Below, piece after piece: positions 7,956-18,501 of a stretch of DNA of 32,297 bases (the stretch's first letter is position 1; each line of letters begins with the position of its first letter). The DNA is taken from assembly GCA_903873565.1 (NCBI GenBank), contig CAIQOY010000107.1, forward strand, positions 1-32,297. Direction: 5' to 3'. Position numbers and translations under genes: made by a program. The notes under the pieces are model-generated. The model saw nothing but the letters and a program-made list of their open reading frames with translations, was not told where the DNA came from and made no database searches. Origin of the DNA: an uncultured Actinomycetes bacterium (GTDB taxonomy: Bacteria > Actinomycetota > Thermoleophilia > Gaiellales > F1-60-MAGs149).

Positions 7956-10673
7956 ATGTCCACCACTTCCGGGAAGAGCGCCGACTCCGATCCGCTGGCC
8001 GCGGACACGACGGGCACGTGGCGCCCGCGCATCGACAGCCCCGACGAGATCGGGCCGCTGCCGAGCGACGTCACGCCGGAGGAGCTCCTGACCTACATGA
8101 GCGCCGGCATGTCGACCGTCAAGGCGTACCGCACGCACGGGCACCTGGCCGCGCGCCTCGACCCGCTCGGCTCCGAGCCGCCCGGCGACCCGGCCCTCGA
8201 TCCGGCCTTCCTCGGCCTCGACCAGCGCGCCCTCGACGCCGTCCCCGCGACGCCGCTGCGCACCTACACGTCCGGCGAGACCCTCGGCGACGTCATCGAC
8301 GAGATGCGCGACATCTACTGCGGCCCGATCGCCTACGAGATCGAACACCTGCGCTCGCACCGCGAGCGCGTCTGGCTGCGCGAGGCGATCGAGTCGCGCG
8401 CCTTCTGGCTGCCGGGCACGCCCGAGGAGCGCCGCCGCGAGCTGGTGCGCCTGCTCCGCGTCGAGGGGCTCGAGGCGTTCCTGCGCCGCACCTTCATCGG
8501 CACGAAGCAGTTCTCGATCGAGGGCCTCGACATGATGATCCCGCTGCTCGACGAGGCCGTGCTGCTCGCGGCCCGCGACGGCGTCGAGGACGTCACGATC
8601 GGCATGGCCCACCGCGGCCGCCTCAACGTCCTCGCCCACATCCTGCGCCTGCCGTACGCCCAGATCCTCGCGGAGTTCGCCGGCGAGACCGAGACCAACG
8701 TGCACACGCTGATGCCGTCCGGCGGCACCGGCGACGTCAAGTACCACTACGGCGCGAGCGGCTCGCGCCAGCTCGAGGTCGAGCCCGGCGTCACCCGCGA
8801 CGTGCGCCTCGCGCTCCTCCCCAACCCCTCGCACCTCGAGTTCATCAACCCGGTCGTGATGGGCCGCACGCGCGCGCTGCAGACCGACTGGGCGCCGCCG
8901 AGCGCGACGCAGACGGACGCGACGCGGGCGCTGGCCATCCAGATCCACGGCGACGCCGCCTTCCCCGGCCAGGGCGTCGTGGCCGAGACCCTCAACCTGC
9001 AGCAGCTCGACGGCTACCGGGTCGGCGGCTCGCTGCACGTGATCGCCGACAACCAGGTCGGGTTCACCACGAACCCGAGCGAGGGCCGCTCGACCCGCCA
9101 CTGCTCCGACATCGCCAAGGGCTACGACGTGCCGGTCATCCACGTCAACGCCGACGACGTCGACGCCTGCCGCGCCGCGATCCGCCTGGCGATGGCCTAC
9201 CGCAGCCGCTTCGGCAAGGACGTCCTGGTCGACCTGATCGGCTACCGGCGCTGGGGCCACAACGAGGGCGACGAGCCCTCGTACACGCAGCCGCTGATGT
9301 ACGCCAAGATCCACGAGCACCCGCCCGTCGCCGAGGTCTACGCCGCCAAGCTGGTCGCCGAGGGCATCATCACGCCGGCCGAGGTCGACGAGATGCGCGA
9401 GCACGTGCACGCCCGCCTCAAGCAGGCGCTCGAGGAGATCCGCGTCGACACGGTCGACGAGCCGATGCCGACGTTCTCGTCGCCGTCGCGCACCAGCGTC
9501 GAGACGAAGGTGCCCGCCGCCCAGCTCCGGCGCCTGACCGAGGAGCTGCTCGAGGTGCCGGAGGGCTTCACGGTCAACGAGAAGCTCGCCCAGGTGCTGG
9601 AGCGCCGCCGCACCGCGCTCGCGCCGGACGGCCGCATCGAGTGGGGCCACGCCGAGGCGCTCGCCTACGCGACCCTGCTCGAGGAGGGCGTGCCGATCCG
9701 CCTGACCGGCCAGGACTCCGAGCGCGGCACGTTCGCCCACCGCCACGCCGTCCTCCACGACGCCGCGACCGGCGAGCGCTACACCCCGCTCCAGCACCTG
9801 CGGGACGCGCGCGCCGGCTTCGAGGTCCACAACGCGCCCCTCACGGAGACCGGCTGCCTCGGCTTCGAGTACGGCTACGCGACGACCCGCCCCGACAGCC
9901 TCGTCCTGTGGGAGGCCCAGTTCGGCGACTTCGTCAACGTCGCCCAGGTCATCGTCGACCAGTTCATCATGAGCGGCCGCACCAAGTGGGGCGACGAGTG
10001 CCGCCTGACCCTGCTGCTCCCCCACGGCTACGAGGGGTCCGGGCCCGAGCACTCCTCCGCGCGGCTCGAGCGCTTCCTCAAGCTGGCCGCGGAGGACAAC
10101 TGCACGATCGCCTATCCGACGACCGCCGCCCAGTTCTTCCACCTCGTGCGGCGCCAGTCGCTGGCCCCCGAGCGGCGGCCGCTGATCGTCATGACCCCGA
10201 AGTCGCTGCTGCGCCTGAAGGAGGCCTCCTCCTCCCTCGCGGACCTCAGCGACGGCGCCTTCACCCGCATCCTCGACGACCCCGACGTGAAGGACTTCCG
10301 CGACGACATCTCGCAGGCCATCCTCTGCTCGGGCAAGGTCTTCTACGACATCAAGAAGCACCCGGACTACGCGCCCGACCGCGGCGTCGCCGTGATCCGC
10401 CTCGAGCAGCTCTACCCGTTCCCGACGGAGACGCTCTCGCGCGTCCTCTCGTGGTACCCCAACCTCGAGGAGCTCGTCTGGGCGCAGGAGGAGCCGGCCA
10501 ACATGGGCGCCTGGCGCTCGATCCGCCACCGTCTGGAGATGGCCGCGCCCGGCGTCCGGCTGCGCTACGCGGGCCGCCCGTGGCGGGCCAGCCCGTCGGA
10601 GGGCTACCCGCCCGACCACCTGATCGAGCAGGAGCGCCTCGTGCGCGACGCGCTCGGCCTGCCACCCCGCTAG
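7956..10673 (+). CDS. sucA: 2-oxoglutarate dehydrogenase E1 component / 2-oxoglutarate decarboxylase
   Basis: MSAGMSTVKAYRTHGHLAARLDPLG; RRTFIGTKQFSIEGLDMMIPLLDEAV; GMAHRGRLNVLAHIL; RRWGHNEGDEPSYTQPLMY; GRTKWGDECRLTLLLPHGYEGSGPEHSSARLERFL. Confidence 0.97.
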   Translation: MSTTSGKSADSDPLAADTTGTWRPRIDSPDEIGPLPSDVTPEELLTYMSAGMSTVKAYRTHGHLAARLDPLGSEPPGDPALDPAFLGLDQRALDAVPATPLRTYTSGETLGDVIDEMRDIYCGPIAYEIEHLRSHRERVWLREAIESRAFWLPGTPEERRRELVRLLRVEGLEAFLRRTFIGTKQFSIEGLDMMIPLLDEAVLLAARDGVEDVTIGMAHRGRLNVLAHILRLPYAQILAEFAGETETNVHTLMPSGGTGDVKYHYGASGSRQLEVEPGVTRDVRLALLPNPSHLEFINPVVMGRTRALQTDWAPPSATQTDATRALAIQIHGDAAFPGQGVVAETLNLQQLDGYRVGGSLHVIADNQVGFTTNPSEGRSTRHCSDIAKGYDVPVIHVNADDVDACRAAIRLAMAYRSRFGKDVLVDLIGYRRWGHNEGDEPSYTQPLMYAKIHEHPPVAEVYAAKLVAEGIITPAEVDEMREHVHARLKQALEEIRVDTVDEPMPTFSSPSRTSVETKVPAAQLRRLTEELLEVPEGFTVNEKLAQVLERRRTALAPDGRIEWGHAEALAYATLLEEGVPIRLTGQDSERGTFAHRHAVLHDAATGERYTPLQHLRDARAGFEVHNAPLTETGCLGFEYGYATTRPDSLVLWEAQFGDFVNVAQVIVDQFIMSGRTKWGDECRLTLLLPHGYEGSGPEHSSARLERFLKLAAEDNCTIAYPTTAAQFFHLVRRQSLAPERRPLIVMTPKSLLRLKEASSSLADLSDGAFTRILDDPDVKDFRDDISQAILCSGKVFYDIKKHPDYAPDRGVAVIRLEQLYPFPTETLSRVLSWYPNLEELVWAQEEPANMGAWRSIRHRLEMAAPGVRLRYAGRPWRASPSEGYPPDHLIEQERLVRDALGLPPR

Positions 10674-10691
10674 CCGGTACCCTGCCGGTCG

Positions 10692-12161
10692 ATGGCGGCG
10701 ACGCAGACGACGGACCGGCTCGGCACCCTCGCGGAGCGCGCCCGCGCGATCGTCGGCCCCGTCTGGGTGCTGTCGGACCCGGCCCAGCTCAGCACCTACG
10801 AGTGCGACGGGCTGACCAACCAGCGTGAGCGGCCCGGCCTCGTCGTGCTGCCGGCGAGCACCGACGAGGTGGCGGCCGTGGTGCGCGCCTGCCACGAGCT
10901 CGGCATCCCGTTCGTCGCGCGCGGCGCCGGCTCGGGGCTGTCGGGCGGCGCGATGCCGCGCGCGGAGGGCGTCGTGATCGGCCTCGCGCGGATGCGCGAG
11001 ATCCTCGCCGTCGACCTGCCCAACCGGCGCGTCACGGTGCAGCCGGGCGTGACCAACCTCGCCATCACCGAGGCGGTCGCCCCGCACGGCTTCTACTACG
11101 CGCCCGACCCCTCGAGCCAGCAGGTCTGCACGATCGGCGGCAACCTCGCCGAGAACGCGGGCGGCGCCCACTGCCTCAAGTACGGCTTCACCGTCAACCA
11201 CGCGCTGTCGGCCGTGGTCGTCCTGGCCGACGGCGCCGTGGTCCGCCTCGGCGCGGACGCGCCCGACGCGCCGGGCCTCGACCTGCTCGGCGTCCTGATC
11301 GGCAGCGAGGGCACCTGCGGGATCGTCACCGAGGCCGTCGTCGGCATCCTGCCGAAGCCGCAGCACGTCGAGACGCTGGTCGCGTTCTTCGACACGGTCG
11401 AGGAGGGCGGCGAGACCGTCTCCGCGATCATCTCCGCCGGCATCGTGCCCGCCGCCGTCGAGATGATGGACCGCCTCGCGATCGAGGCCGCGCGGGCCGT
11501 CACGAAGATGGACTGGGACGCCGAGTCGGCGCTGATCGTCGAGCTCGACGGCCCGGAGTCGGAGGTGCGCTCGCAGTTCGAGGCCGTCACCCGGATCTGC
11601 GCCGCGCACCACGCCCGCGAGGTGCGGGTCGCCGCCTCCCCCGCCGAGCGCGCCGCGATCTGGACGGCCCGCAAGAGCGCCTTCGCGGCGGCCGGCCGGC
11701 TCGCCCCCGCCTACCGCGTACAGGACGGCGTGATCCCCCGCACCCGGCTGCCCGAGGTGCTGCGCGGCATCGCGGCGCTCTCGGAGCGCTACGGCCTGCG
11801 CGTCGCCAACGTCTTCCACGCGGGCGACGGCAACCTGCACCCCCTGGTCCTGTACGACAGCGCGGTGCCCGAGCAGGTCGAGCAGTCCGAGGAGCTGGCG
11901 ATGGCGATCGTCGCGCTCTGCGTCGAGTTCGGCGGGTCGATCACCGGCGAGCACGGCGTCGGCACGGAGAAGGCCTGCTCGATGCCGAAGATGTTCGACG
12001 GCGACGACCTGACCGCCTTCGACCGCGTGCGCGGCGCCTTCGACCCCGACGGCCTCTGCAACCCCGACAAGCTGCTGCCGACGCCGCGGCTGTGCGGCGA
12101 GGTGCCCGGCTTCCACCGCGTGCACCCCGTCGAGCGGGCCGGGCTCGGGGACCGCCTCTGA
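10692..12161 (+). CDS. glcD: Glycolate oxidase FAD-binding subunit GlcD
   Basis: FAD-linked oxidase motifs (VARGAGSGLSGGAMP, CTIGGNLAENAGGAHCLKYG, NVFHAGDGNLHPL, GEHGVGTEK), followed by glcE and glcF-like genes. Confidence 0.93.
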   Translation: MAATQTTDRLGTLAERARAIVGPVWVLSDPAQLSTYECDGLTNQRERPGLVVLPASTDEVAAVVRACHELGIPFVARGAGSGLSGGAMPRAEGVVIGLARMREILAVDLPNRRVTVQPGVTNLAITEAVAPHGFYYAPDPSSQQVCTIGGNLAENAGGAHCLKYGFTVNHALSAVVVLADGAVVRLGADAPDAPGLDLLGVLIGSEGTCGIVTEAVVGILPKPQHVETLVAFFDTVEEGGETVSAIISAGIVPAAVEMMDRLAIEAARAVTKMDWDAESALIVELDGPESEVRSQFEAVTRICAAHHAREVRVAASPAERAAIWTARKSAFAAAGRLAPAYRVQDGVIPRTRLPEVLRGIAALSERYGLRVANVFHAGDGNLHPLVLYDSAVPEQVEQSEELAMAIVALCVEFGGSITGEHGVGTEKACSMPKMFDGDDLTAFDRVRGAFDPDGLCNPDKLLPTPRLCGEVPGFHRVHPVERAGLGDRL

Positions 12162-13368
12162 TGGGCCTCGTCGAGGACCTCGCCGCCGACCTCGGCCCCG
12201 CCCGCGTGCGTCCGGGCGGGCCCGACGACGCGATCGGCGGGCGCGTGCCCGCCGCCGTCGCCGAGCCGCTCTCGCCCGAGGCCGTCGCCGCCGTCCTGGC
12301 CCGCGCGGGCCGCGACGGCCTCGCGGTGCGCGTGCGGGGCGGCGGCACCAAGCAGTCCTGGTCGGCGCCGCCCGAGCGCCTCGACGTCGTGCTCTCCACG
12401 CGCGCGCTGCACCGCCTAATCGACCACGCGCCGGGCGACATGACCTGCGTCGCCGAGGCCGGCATGCCGCTCGCCGCGCTGCAGGCCGCGATCGCCGACG
12501 TGACCACGCACCGCCAGCGGCTGATGCTCGACCCGCCCGGCGGCGCGGAGGCCACCCTCGGCGGCGTGCTGGCCACCGCCGCGGCGGGCCCGCGCCGCGT
12601 GCGCTACGGCACCCCGCGCGACCTCGTGATCGGCGCGCGCTACGTGACGGGTGACGGCCTCGCCGCGAAGACCGGCGGGCGCGTCGTCAAGAACGTCGCC
12701 GGCTACGACGTGGCCAAGCTCCTGATCGGGTCGCACGGCTCCCTGGCGGTGATCACCGAGGTGGCGCTCAAGCTGCACCCCCTCCCCGACGCCGCCCGCA
12801 CCGTCGTCCTGCGCGACCCCGACCCCGACCGCGCCGCCGCCTTCTGCGACGCCGTCCGCGGAGCGCCCATCACCCCGGCGCTCGTGGAGGCCGCCTGGCC
12901 GGAGGGCCTCGTCCTCGTCCGCGTCGAGAGCACGGAGGAGGGCGCGGCCGCCCAGGTCGAGCGCCTGCGCGGGCTCGGCCCCGTCGAGGAGCTCGACGAG
13001 GTGGCCGCCGACGCCCTGACGGCCGACCTCGCCGCCCGCGCCTGGGCCGGCACGGGCCCGGTCCTCGCCGTCGGCGTGGTGCCCGACCGCCTCGCCGACC
13101 TCCTGCGCGCCGCCCGGGACGCCGGCGCGACGCTCGTGGCGCGCGCGCCGGTCTGCGCCGGCGAGCTGGCCCTGCCCGACGACGATCCCGACCGCGCTGC
13201 CCGCCTGATCGATGCCGTGCGGGCGCTGGGCGGGAGCGTGCAGCTGCGCCGCGGCGGCGAGGACCTGCGGGCGCTCGTGCGCACGGCGCCCGAGCCGGCC
13301 GTCCTGCGCCTCGAGGCCGCGCTCAAGGACCGGCTCGACCCCCATGGCGTGCTCGCGGGGGCCGCGCG

Positions 13369-13372
<4 letters not shown>
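12161..13372 (+). CDS. glcE: Glycolate oxidase FAD-binding subunit GlcE
   Basis: ATG at 12161 overlaps the glcD stop (TGATG). VRGGGTKQSWSAPP, ATLGGVLATAAAGPRRVRYGTPRDLVIG, GGRVVKNVAGYDVAKLLIGSHGSLAVITEV. Confidence 0.92.
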
Positions 13373-14780
<1,408 letters not shown>

Positions 14781-14784
<4 letters not shown>

Positions 14785-15209
14785 CCTGGCTGCTCGCGGT
14801 CCAGGCCGGCGCGGCCCTCTACATGACGGGCGTGATCTGGATGTGCCAGATCGCCCACTACCCCCTGTTCGCGGAGGTCGGCGACGGGATGCCGGCCTAC
14901 CAGCGTCGCAACCGCGTGCGCACGACCTACGTGGTGGGCCCGGCGATGCTGGCCGAGCTGGTGGCCGCGGCCGTGCTCCTGGTCAGCCGGCCCGAGGCCA
15001 TCCCGGCCTGGGCGGCCTGGCTCGGGATCGCGCTGGTGGCGATCGCCTGGGGCGTCACCATCCTCCTGTCGGTGCCCGCCCACGAGCGCCTGTCGGCCCG
15101 CTACGACGCGGCCGCGCTCGCGCGGCTGGTGCGCACCAACTGGATCCGCACGGCGGCCTGGACCGGCCACGGCGCGCTCGCGCTGTGGATGCTCGTCGTC
15201 GCCGCCTAG
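14781..15209 (+). CDS. Small integral membrane protein, function unknown
   Basis: GTG at 14781 overlaps the glcF stop (GTGA). VTWLLAVQAGAALYMTGVIWMCQIAHYPLF...; about four predicted TM segments. Confidence 0.75.
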
Positions 15210-15697
15210 CGCGGCAGGCGCAGCGCCTGGACGGGCCCGACCCGGAGGCCCCAGCGGTTCAGGGGCACGGCGATGATCACGCCCTGCATCTCCTCGAAGC
15301 GCCGCACCCACAGCGCGAGCGGGCCGTAGGAGGCCCCGACCGCCGTGAAGACCAGGGCGGCGAGGCCCTGCGCCGGCTCGAGCCCCGGCACCAGCGCCAG
15401 GACGAGGAACACGCCCATCACCACGCCGACCGGGACGACGCAGCGCCCGAAGGCGTCGCCGGGGGCGCCGATCGGCAGGCCCGCGGCGGGCGTCGCCCGG
15501 CCCAGCGCGGTGCGCAGGGTGCGCACGGTGGTCAGCGCGCCGGCCAGCGCCGCGACCACCGCGATCACGATCGCGGAGCGCCAGCCGAGCGTCGGCACGG
15601 CGCCCGTCGCGTAGACGACGGCGAGGTTGGCGGCCCCGAGGGCGAACCAGCCGACGCCGAGGCCGGCCTGGTGGAGGGCGAAGGGAATCAGGGCCAC
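15206..15697 (-). CDS. Integral membrane protein, function unknown
   Basis: MALIPFALHQAGLGVGWFALGAANLAVVYATG...; several hydrophobic segments; GTG start at 15697. Confidence 0.65.
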   Translation of the reverse strand: MALIPFALHQAGLGVGWFALGAANLAVVYATGAVPTLGWRSAIVIAVVAALAGALTTVRTLRTALGRATPAAGLPIGAPGDAFGRCVVPVGVVMGVFLVLALVPGLEPAQGLAALVFTAVGASYGPLALWVRRFEEMQGVIIAVPLNRWGLRVGPVQALRLPR

Positions 15698-15743
15698 GGT
15701 CTGCCGACTTACCCGCGCGGCGTCCGATTCCTGCCCGGGCCGC

Positions 15744-17054
15744 TCACCCGAGCAACCGGCGCACGACGTCGAGCTGGAGCGCGACCGCGGTGCCGAGGTC
15801 GTCGACGTGGATCCGCTCGTCCCGGTTGTGCATGCCGCCCTCGTAGACGTCGAGCGGGGTGCTGACCACCGGCCAGAAGCCGTAGGCGACCGTTCCGAAC
15901 GCCTGCCGCACGAAGGCGGCGTCGGTGAAGCCCGTCGAGAGCTGGGGCACCAGCACCGCGCCCGGCTCGAGGGTCTCGACGGCCCCGGCGAGGGCGGCGT
16001 GGAGCGGCGTGCCGAGCGGCGACTCCGTGCCGCCGGTGATGCCCTGGTCGAGCCGCACCTCGTGCGGGATGTCGTCGCCGAGGGCCTCGGCCAGCTCGCG
16101 CTCGAGGTCGGCCTCGGTGTCGCCCGGGAGGATGCGGCAGTCGACGCCGACCGACGCCCGGCCGGGCAGGACGTTGCGGGCGCTCGACCCGGTCAGGAGC
16201 GTCGGCGCGATCGTGATGCCGAGCAGGGCGTCGATCTCGAGCGCGAAGGCGGGGTGCAGCGCCGCCACCTCGGCCGCCACCGCGGCGAGGTCGCGGTCGG
16301 GGTCGACGCCGAGCGCCTCGACCATCCCGCGGATGGCGGGCACGAGCCGCCTGCGGGTCGCGTGGGCGTCGAGGCGGCGGATCAGCTCGGCGAGCAGCGG
16401 CACCGCGTTGCGGCCCATCGTGGGGATCGAGGCGTGGCCGGCCTCGCCGAGCGCCGTCACGGTCGCGGGCAGGGTCGCCTTCTCCCCCACCTGCAGCGTG
16501 TAGACGACGCGGCCGTCGGCGAGCTCCAGGCGGACGCCGCCGCCCTCGTCGATCGCGTAGTCGCAGCGCAGGTCCGGGCGCTCGGCGAGGAGCCAGGGCA
16601 TCCCGACCACGTCGGTGCCGTCCTCCTCGTCGGCCTGCGAGATCAGGAGCAGGTCGCCGGCGGGCGCGAAGCCCGTGCGCGCCAGCTCGGCGATCACGAC
16701 GCAGCGCGTGGCCAGCTCGTTCTTCATGTCGCAGGTGCCGCGCCCCCACACGAAGCCCGCGTCGTCGAGGTGCGCGTCGAAGGGCGGGTGCGTCCAGTCG
16801 ACGGCGTCCGCGGGCACCACGTCGGTGTGGCCGAGCAGGGCGAGCGACGGGCCCGTGCCGCGGCCCGGCAGCCGCGCCACCACGTTGGCGCGGTCGGGAT
16901 CGCGGGCCACGAGCTCGCAGGCGACGCCGTTCGCCTCGAGGTAGGCCTTGACCACCAGCGCCGCGGGCGTCTCGCGCCCCGGCGGGTTCGAGCTGTCGAC
17001 GCGGACGAGGTCCCGCATCAGGCCGACGGCCTCGTCGCGCAGGCGGGCGTCCAT
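15744..17054 (-). CDS. M20-family metallopeptidase (ArgE/DapE/ACY1/CPG2 type)
   Basis: LALLGHTDVVPADAVDWTHPPF, VWGRGTCDMKNELA, LISQADEEDGTDVVGMP; ATG at 17054. Confidence 0.92.
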   Translation of the reverse strand: MDARLRDEAVGLMRDLVRVDSSNPPGRETPAALVVKAYLEANGVACELVARDPDRANVVARLPGRGTGPSLALLGHTDVVPADAVDWTHPPFDAHLDDAGFVWGRGTCDMKNELATRCVVIAELARTGFAPAGDLLLISQADEEDGTDVVGMPWLLAERPDLRCDYAIDEGGGVRLELADGRVVYTLQVGEKATLPATVTALGEAGHASIPTMGRNAVPLLAELIRRLDAHATRRRLVPAIRGMVEALGVDPDRDLAAVAAEVAALHPAFALEIDALLGITIAPTLLTGSSARNVLPGRASVGVDCRILPGDTEADLERELAEALGDDIPHEVRLDQGITGGTESPLGTPLHAALAGAVETLEPGAVLVPQLSTGFTDAAFVRQAFGTVAYGFWPVVSTPLDVYEGGMHNRDERIHVDDLGTAVALQLDVVRRLLG

Positions 17055-17059
17055 CCGGC

Positions 17060-18121
17060 TCAGGCCTCCCCGCCGGCGACGTCGAGCACGATCTTGCCCA
17101 CGAACGCCTTCTCCACGAAGGCGCGCTGCGCGTCGTGCACCGCCTCGAGCGGGTAGGTGGCGGCGATCAGCGGGCGGATCGCGCCGCGCTCGATCAGCCC
17201 CACGAGCTCCCGGAAGACCTCCGGCGGCGAGACGGTGGCCCCGATCAGGGTCAGGTCCTTGAGGTAGAGCGTGCGCAGGTCGAGGTCGACGTGCGGGCCC
17301 GCGATCGCGCCCGACACTGCGTAGCGCCCGCCGCGGGCGAGCGCGTCGAGGAGCGACGGCCAGGTGTCGCCGCCGACGACGTCGACGACGACGTCGACGG
17401 GGCCGAGCCCCTGCGCCTCGAGCGCGGCGTCCGCGGCGGCGCCGCGATCGATCGTGGCGATCGCGCCGAGCTGGCGCACGAGGTCCGCCTTCTGGGGCTG
17501 GCAGACGCCGATCGGCTCCGCCCCGAGCGCCCGGGCCAGCTGCACGGCGTACGCGCCGACGCCGCCCGAGGCGCCGGTCACCAGCACGCGCTCGCCCGGG
17601 GCGACCCGGGCGCGGCGCAGCATGTCGAGGGCGGTCTCCGCGGCCGTCGGGAACGAGGCCAACTCGACGGCGCTCAGCGGCGCGTCGACGGGGACGGCGT
17701 TGACGGCCGGCACCGCGGCGAAGTCCGCGTAGCCGCCGTCGATCTCGGAGCCCACGTAGCGGGCGCGCAGGAGGTCGTCGGGGGCCTCGGGGTCGCGCAC
17801 CCACGGGTCGACGAGCACCCGCTCGCCGATCCGCTCGTGGGCCACGTCCGCGCCGACCGCCGCGACGACGCCGCAGATGTCGGCGCCCTGGATGCGCGGG
17901 AAGGCGAGCGCCCCGTCCCACGACCCCGCGTCGTCCTCGGATTGGGCGTACCAGCCGACACGCGTGTTGACGTCCGTGTTGTTGACCGCGCAGGCGTCGA
18001 CCCGCACCAGGACCTCCCCGGGTCCCGGCGCCGGCGTCGGGTAGGCCGGCTCGAGGACCAGCCGGTCGAGGTCGCCGTGCCCGGTCAGGAGCACCGCGCG
18101 CATGGTCGGGGGGATCGTCAC
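17060..18121 (-). CDS. Zinc-type alcohol dehydrogenase / quinone oxidoreductase-like (MDR superfamily)
   Basis: MRAVLLTGHGDLDRLVLEPAYPTPAPGPGEVLVRVDACAVNNTDVNTRVGWY; VLVTGASGGVGAYAVQLARALGA. GTG 18121 overlaps the upstream stop (GTGA); ATG 18103 is an alternative start. Confidence 0.9.
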   Translation of the reverse strand: MTIPPTMRAVLLTGHGDLDRLVLEPAYPTPAPGPGEVLVRVDACAVNNTDVNTRVGWYAQSEDDAGSWDGALAFPRIQGADICGVVAAVGADVAHERIGERVLVDPWVRDPEAPDDLLRARYVGSEIDGGYADFAAVPAVNAVPVDAPLSAVELASFPTAAETALDMLRRARVAPGERVLVTGASGGVGAYAVQLARALGAEPIGVCQPQKADLVRQLGAIATIDRGAAADAALEAQGLGPVDVVVDVVGGDTWPSLLDALARGGRYAVSGAIAGPHVDLDLRTLYLKDLTLIGATVSPPEVFRELVGLIERGAIRPLIAATYPLEAVHDAQRAFVEKAFVGKIVLDVAGGEA

Positions 18122-18501
18122 GCCGCGGGCGGGTCGGGGCGGCGGACGAACCAGACGAGGCCGAGGCCGAGCGCGATCAGCCCGACGCCGACGACCAGCG
18201 AGCCGGTCAGGGATCCGTCGGGGACGATCTCCGTGCGCCACGGCCCGGCCCCGCCGATCAGGGCGAGGAACGCGTCGGCGAGGATCACGAGCGCCGCCAC
18301 GAGCGCGATCCCGCGCGCCCGCTGCGCACCCCGGTCGAGCTCGGCCTTGACCCAGGCGAGGCAGAGCCCGGCGATCATCGCGTCCTTCACGCCCACGACC
18401 AGATCGTAGGGCGGCGCGATGTCCCCGCCGAACAGCGCCCACGCCCCGGTCGCCACGTAGGAGCCGGCGCAGACGCCGGCGACGATCGCATCGCCCTTCA
18501 T
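18118..18501 (-). CDS. 127-aa membrane protein co-transcribed with cydAB
   Basis: MKGDAIVAGVCAGSYVATGAWALFGGDIAPPYDLVVGVKDAMIAGLCLAWVKAEL...; hydrophobic segments; ATGA overlap with the cydB stop. Confidence 0.75.
   Translation of the reverse strand: MKGDAIVAGVCAGSYVATGAWALFGGDIAPPYDLVVGVKDAMIAGLCLAWVKAELDRGAQRARGIALVAALVILADAFLALIGGAGPWRTEIVPDGSLTGSLVVGVGLIALGLGLVWFVRRPDPPAA

Noticed and set aside
7896-12125. 1409-aa minus-strand ORF opposite sucA and glcD
   Set aside because: Antisense shadow of two well-supported genes; composition is low-complexity A/G/R/V/D/L typical of high-GC opposite-strand frames, with no family motifs.
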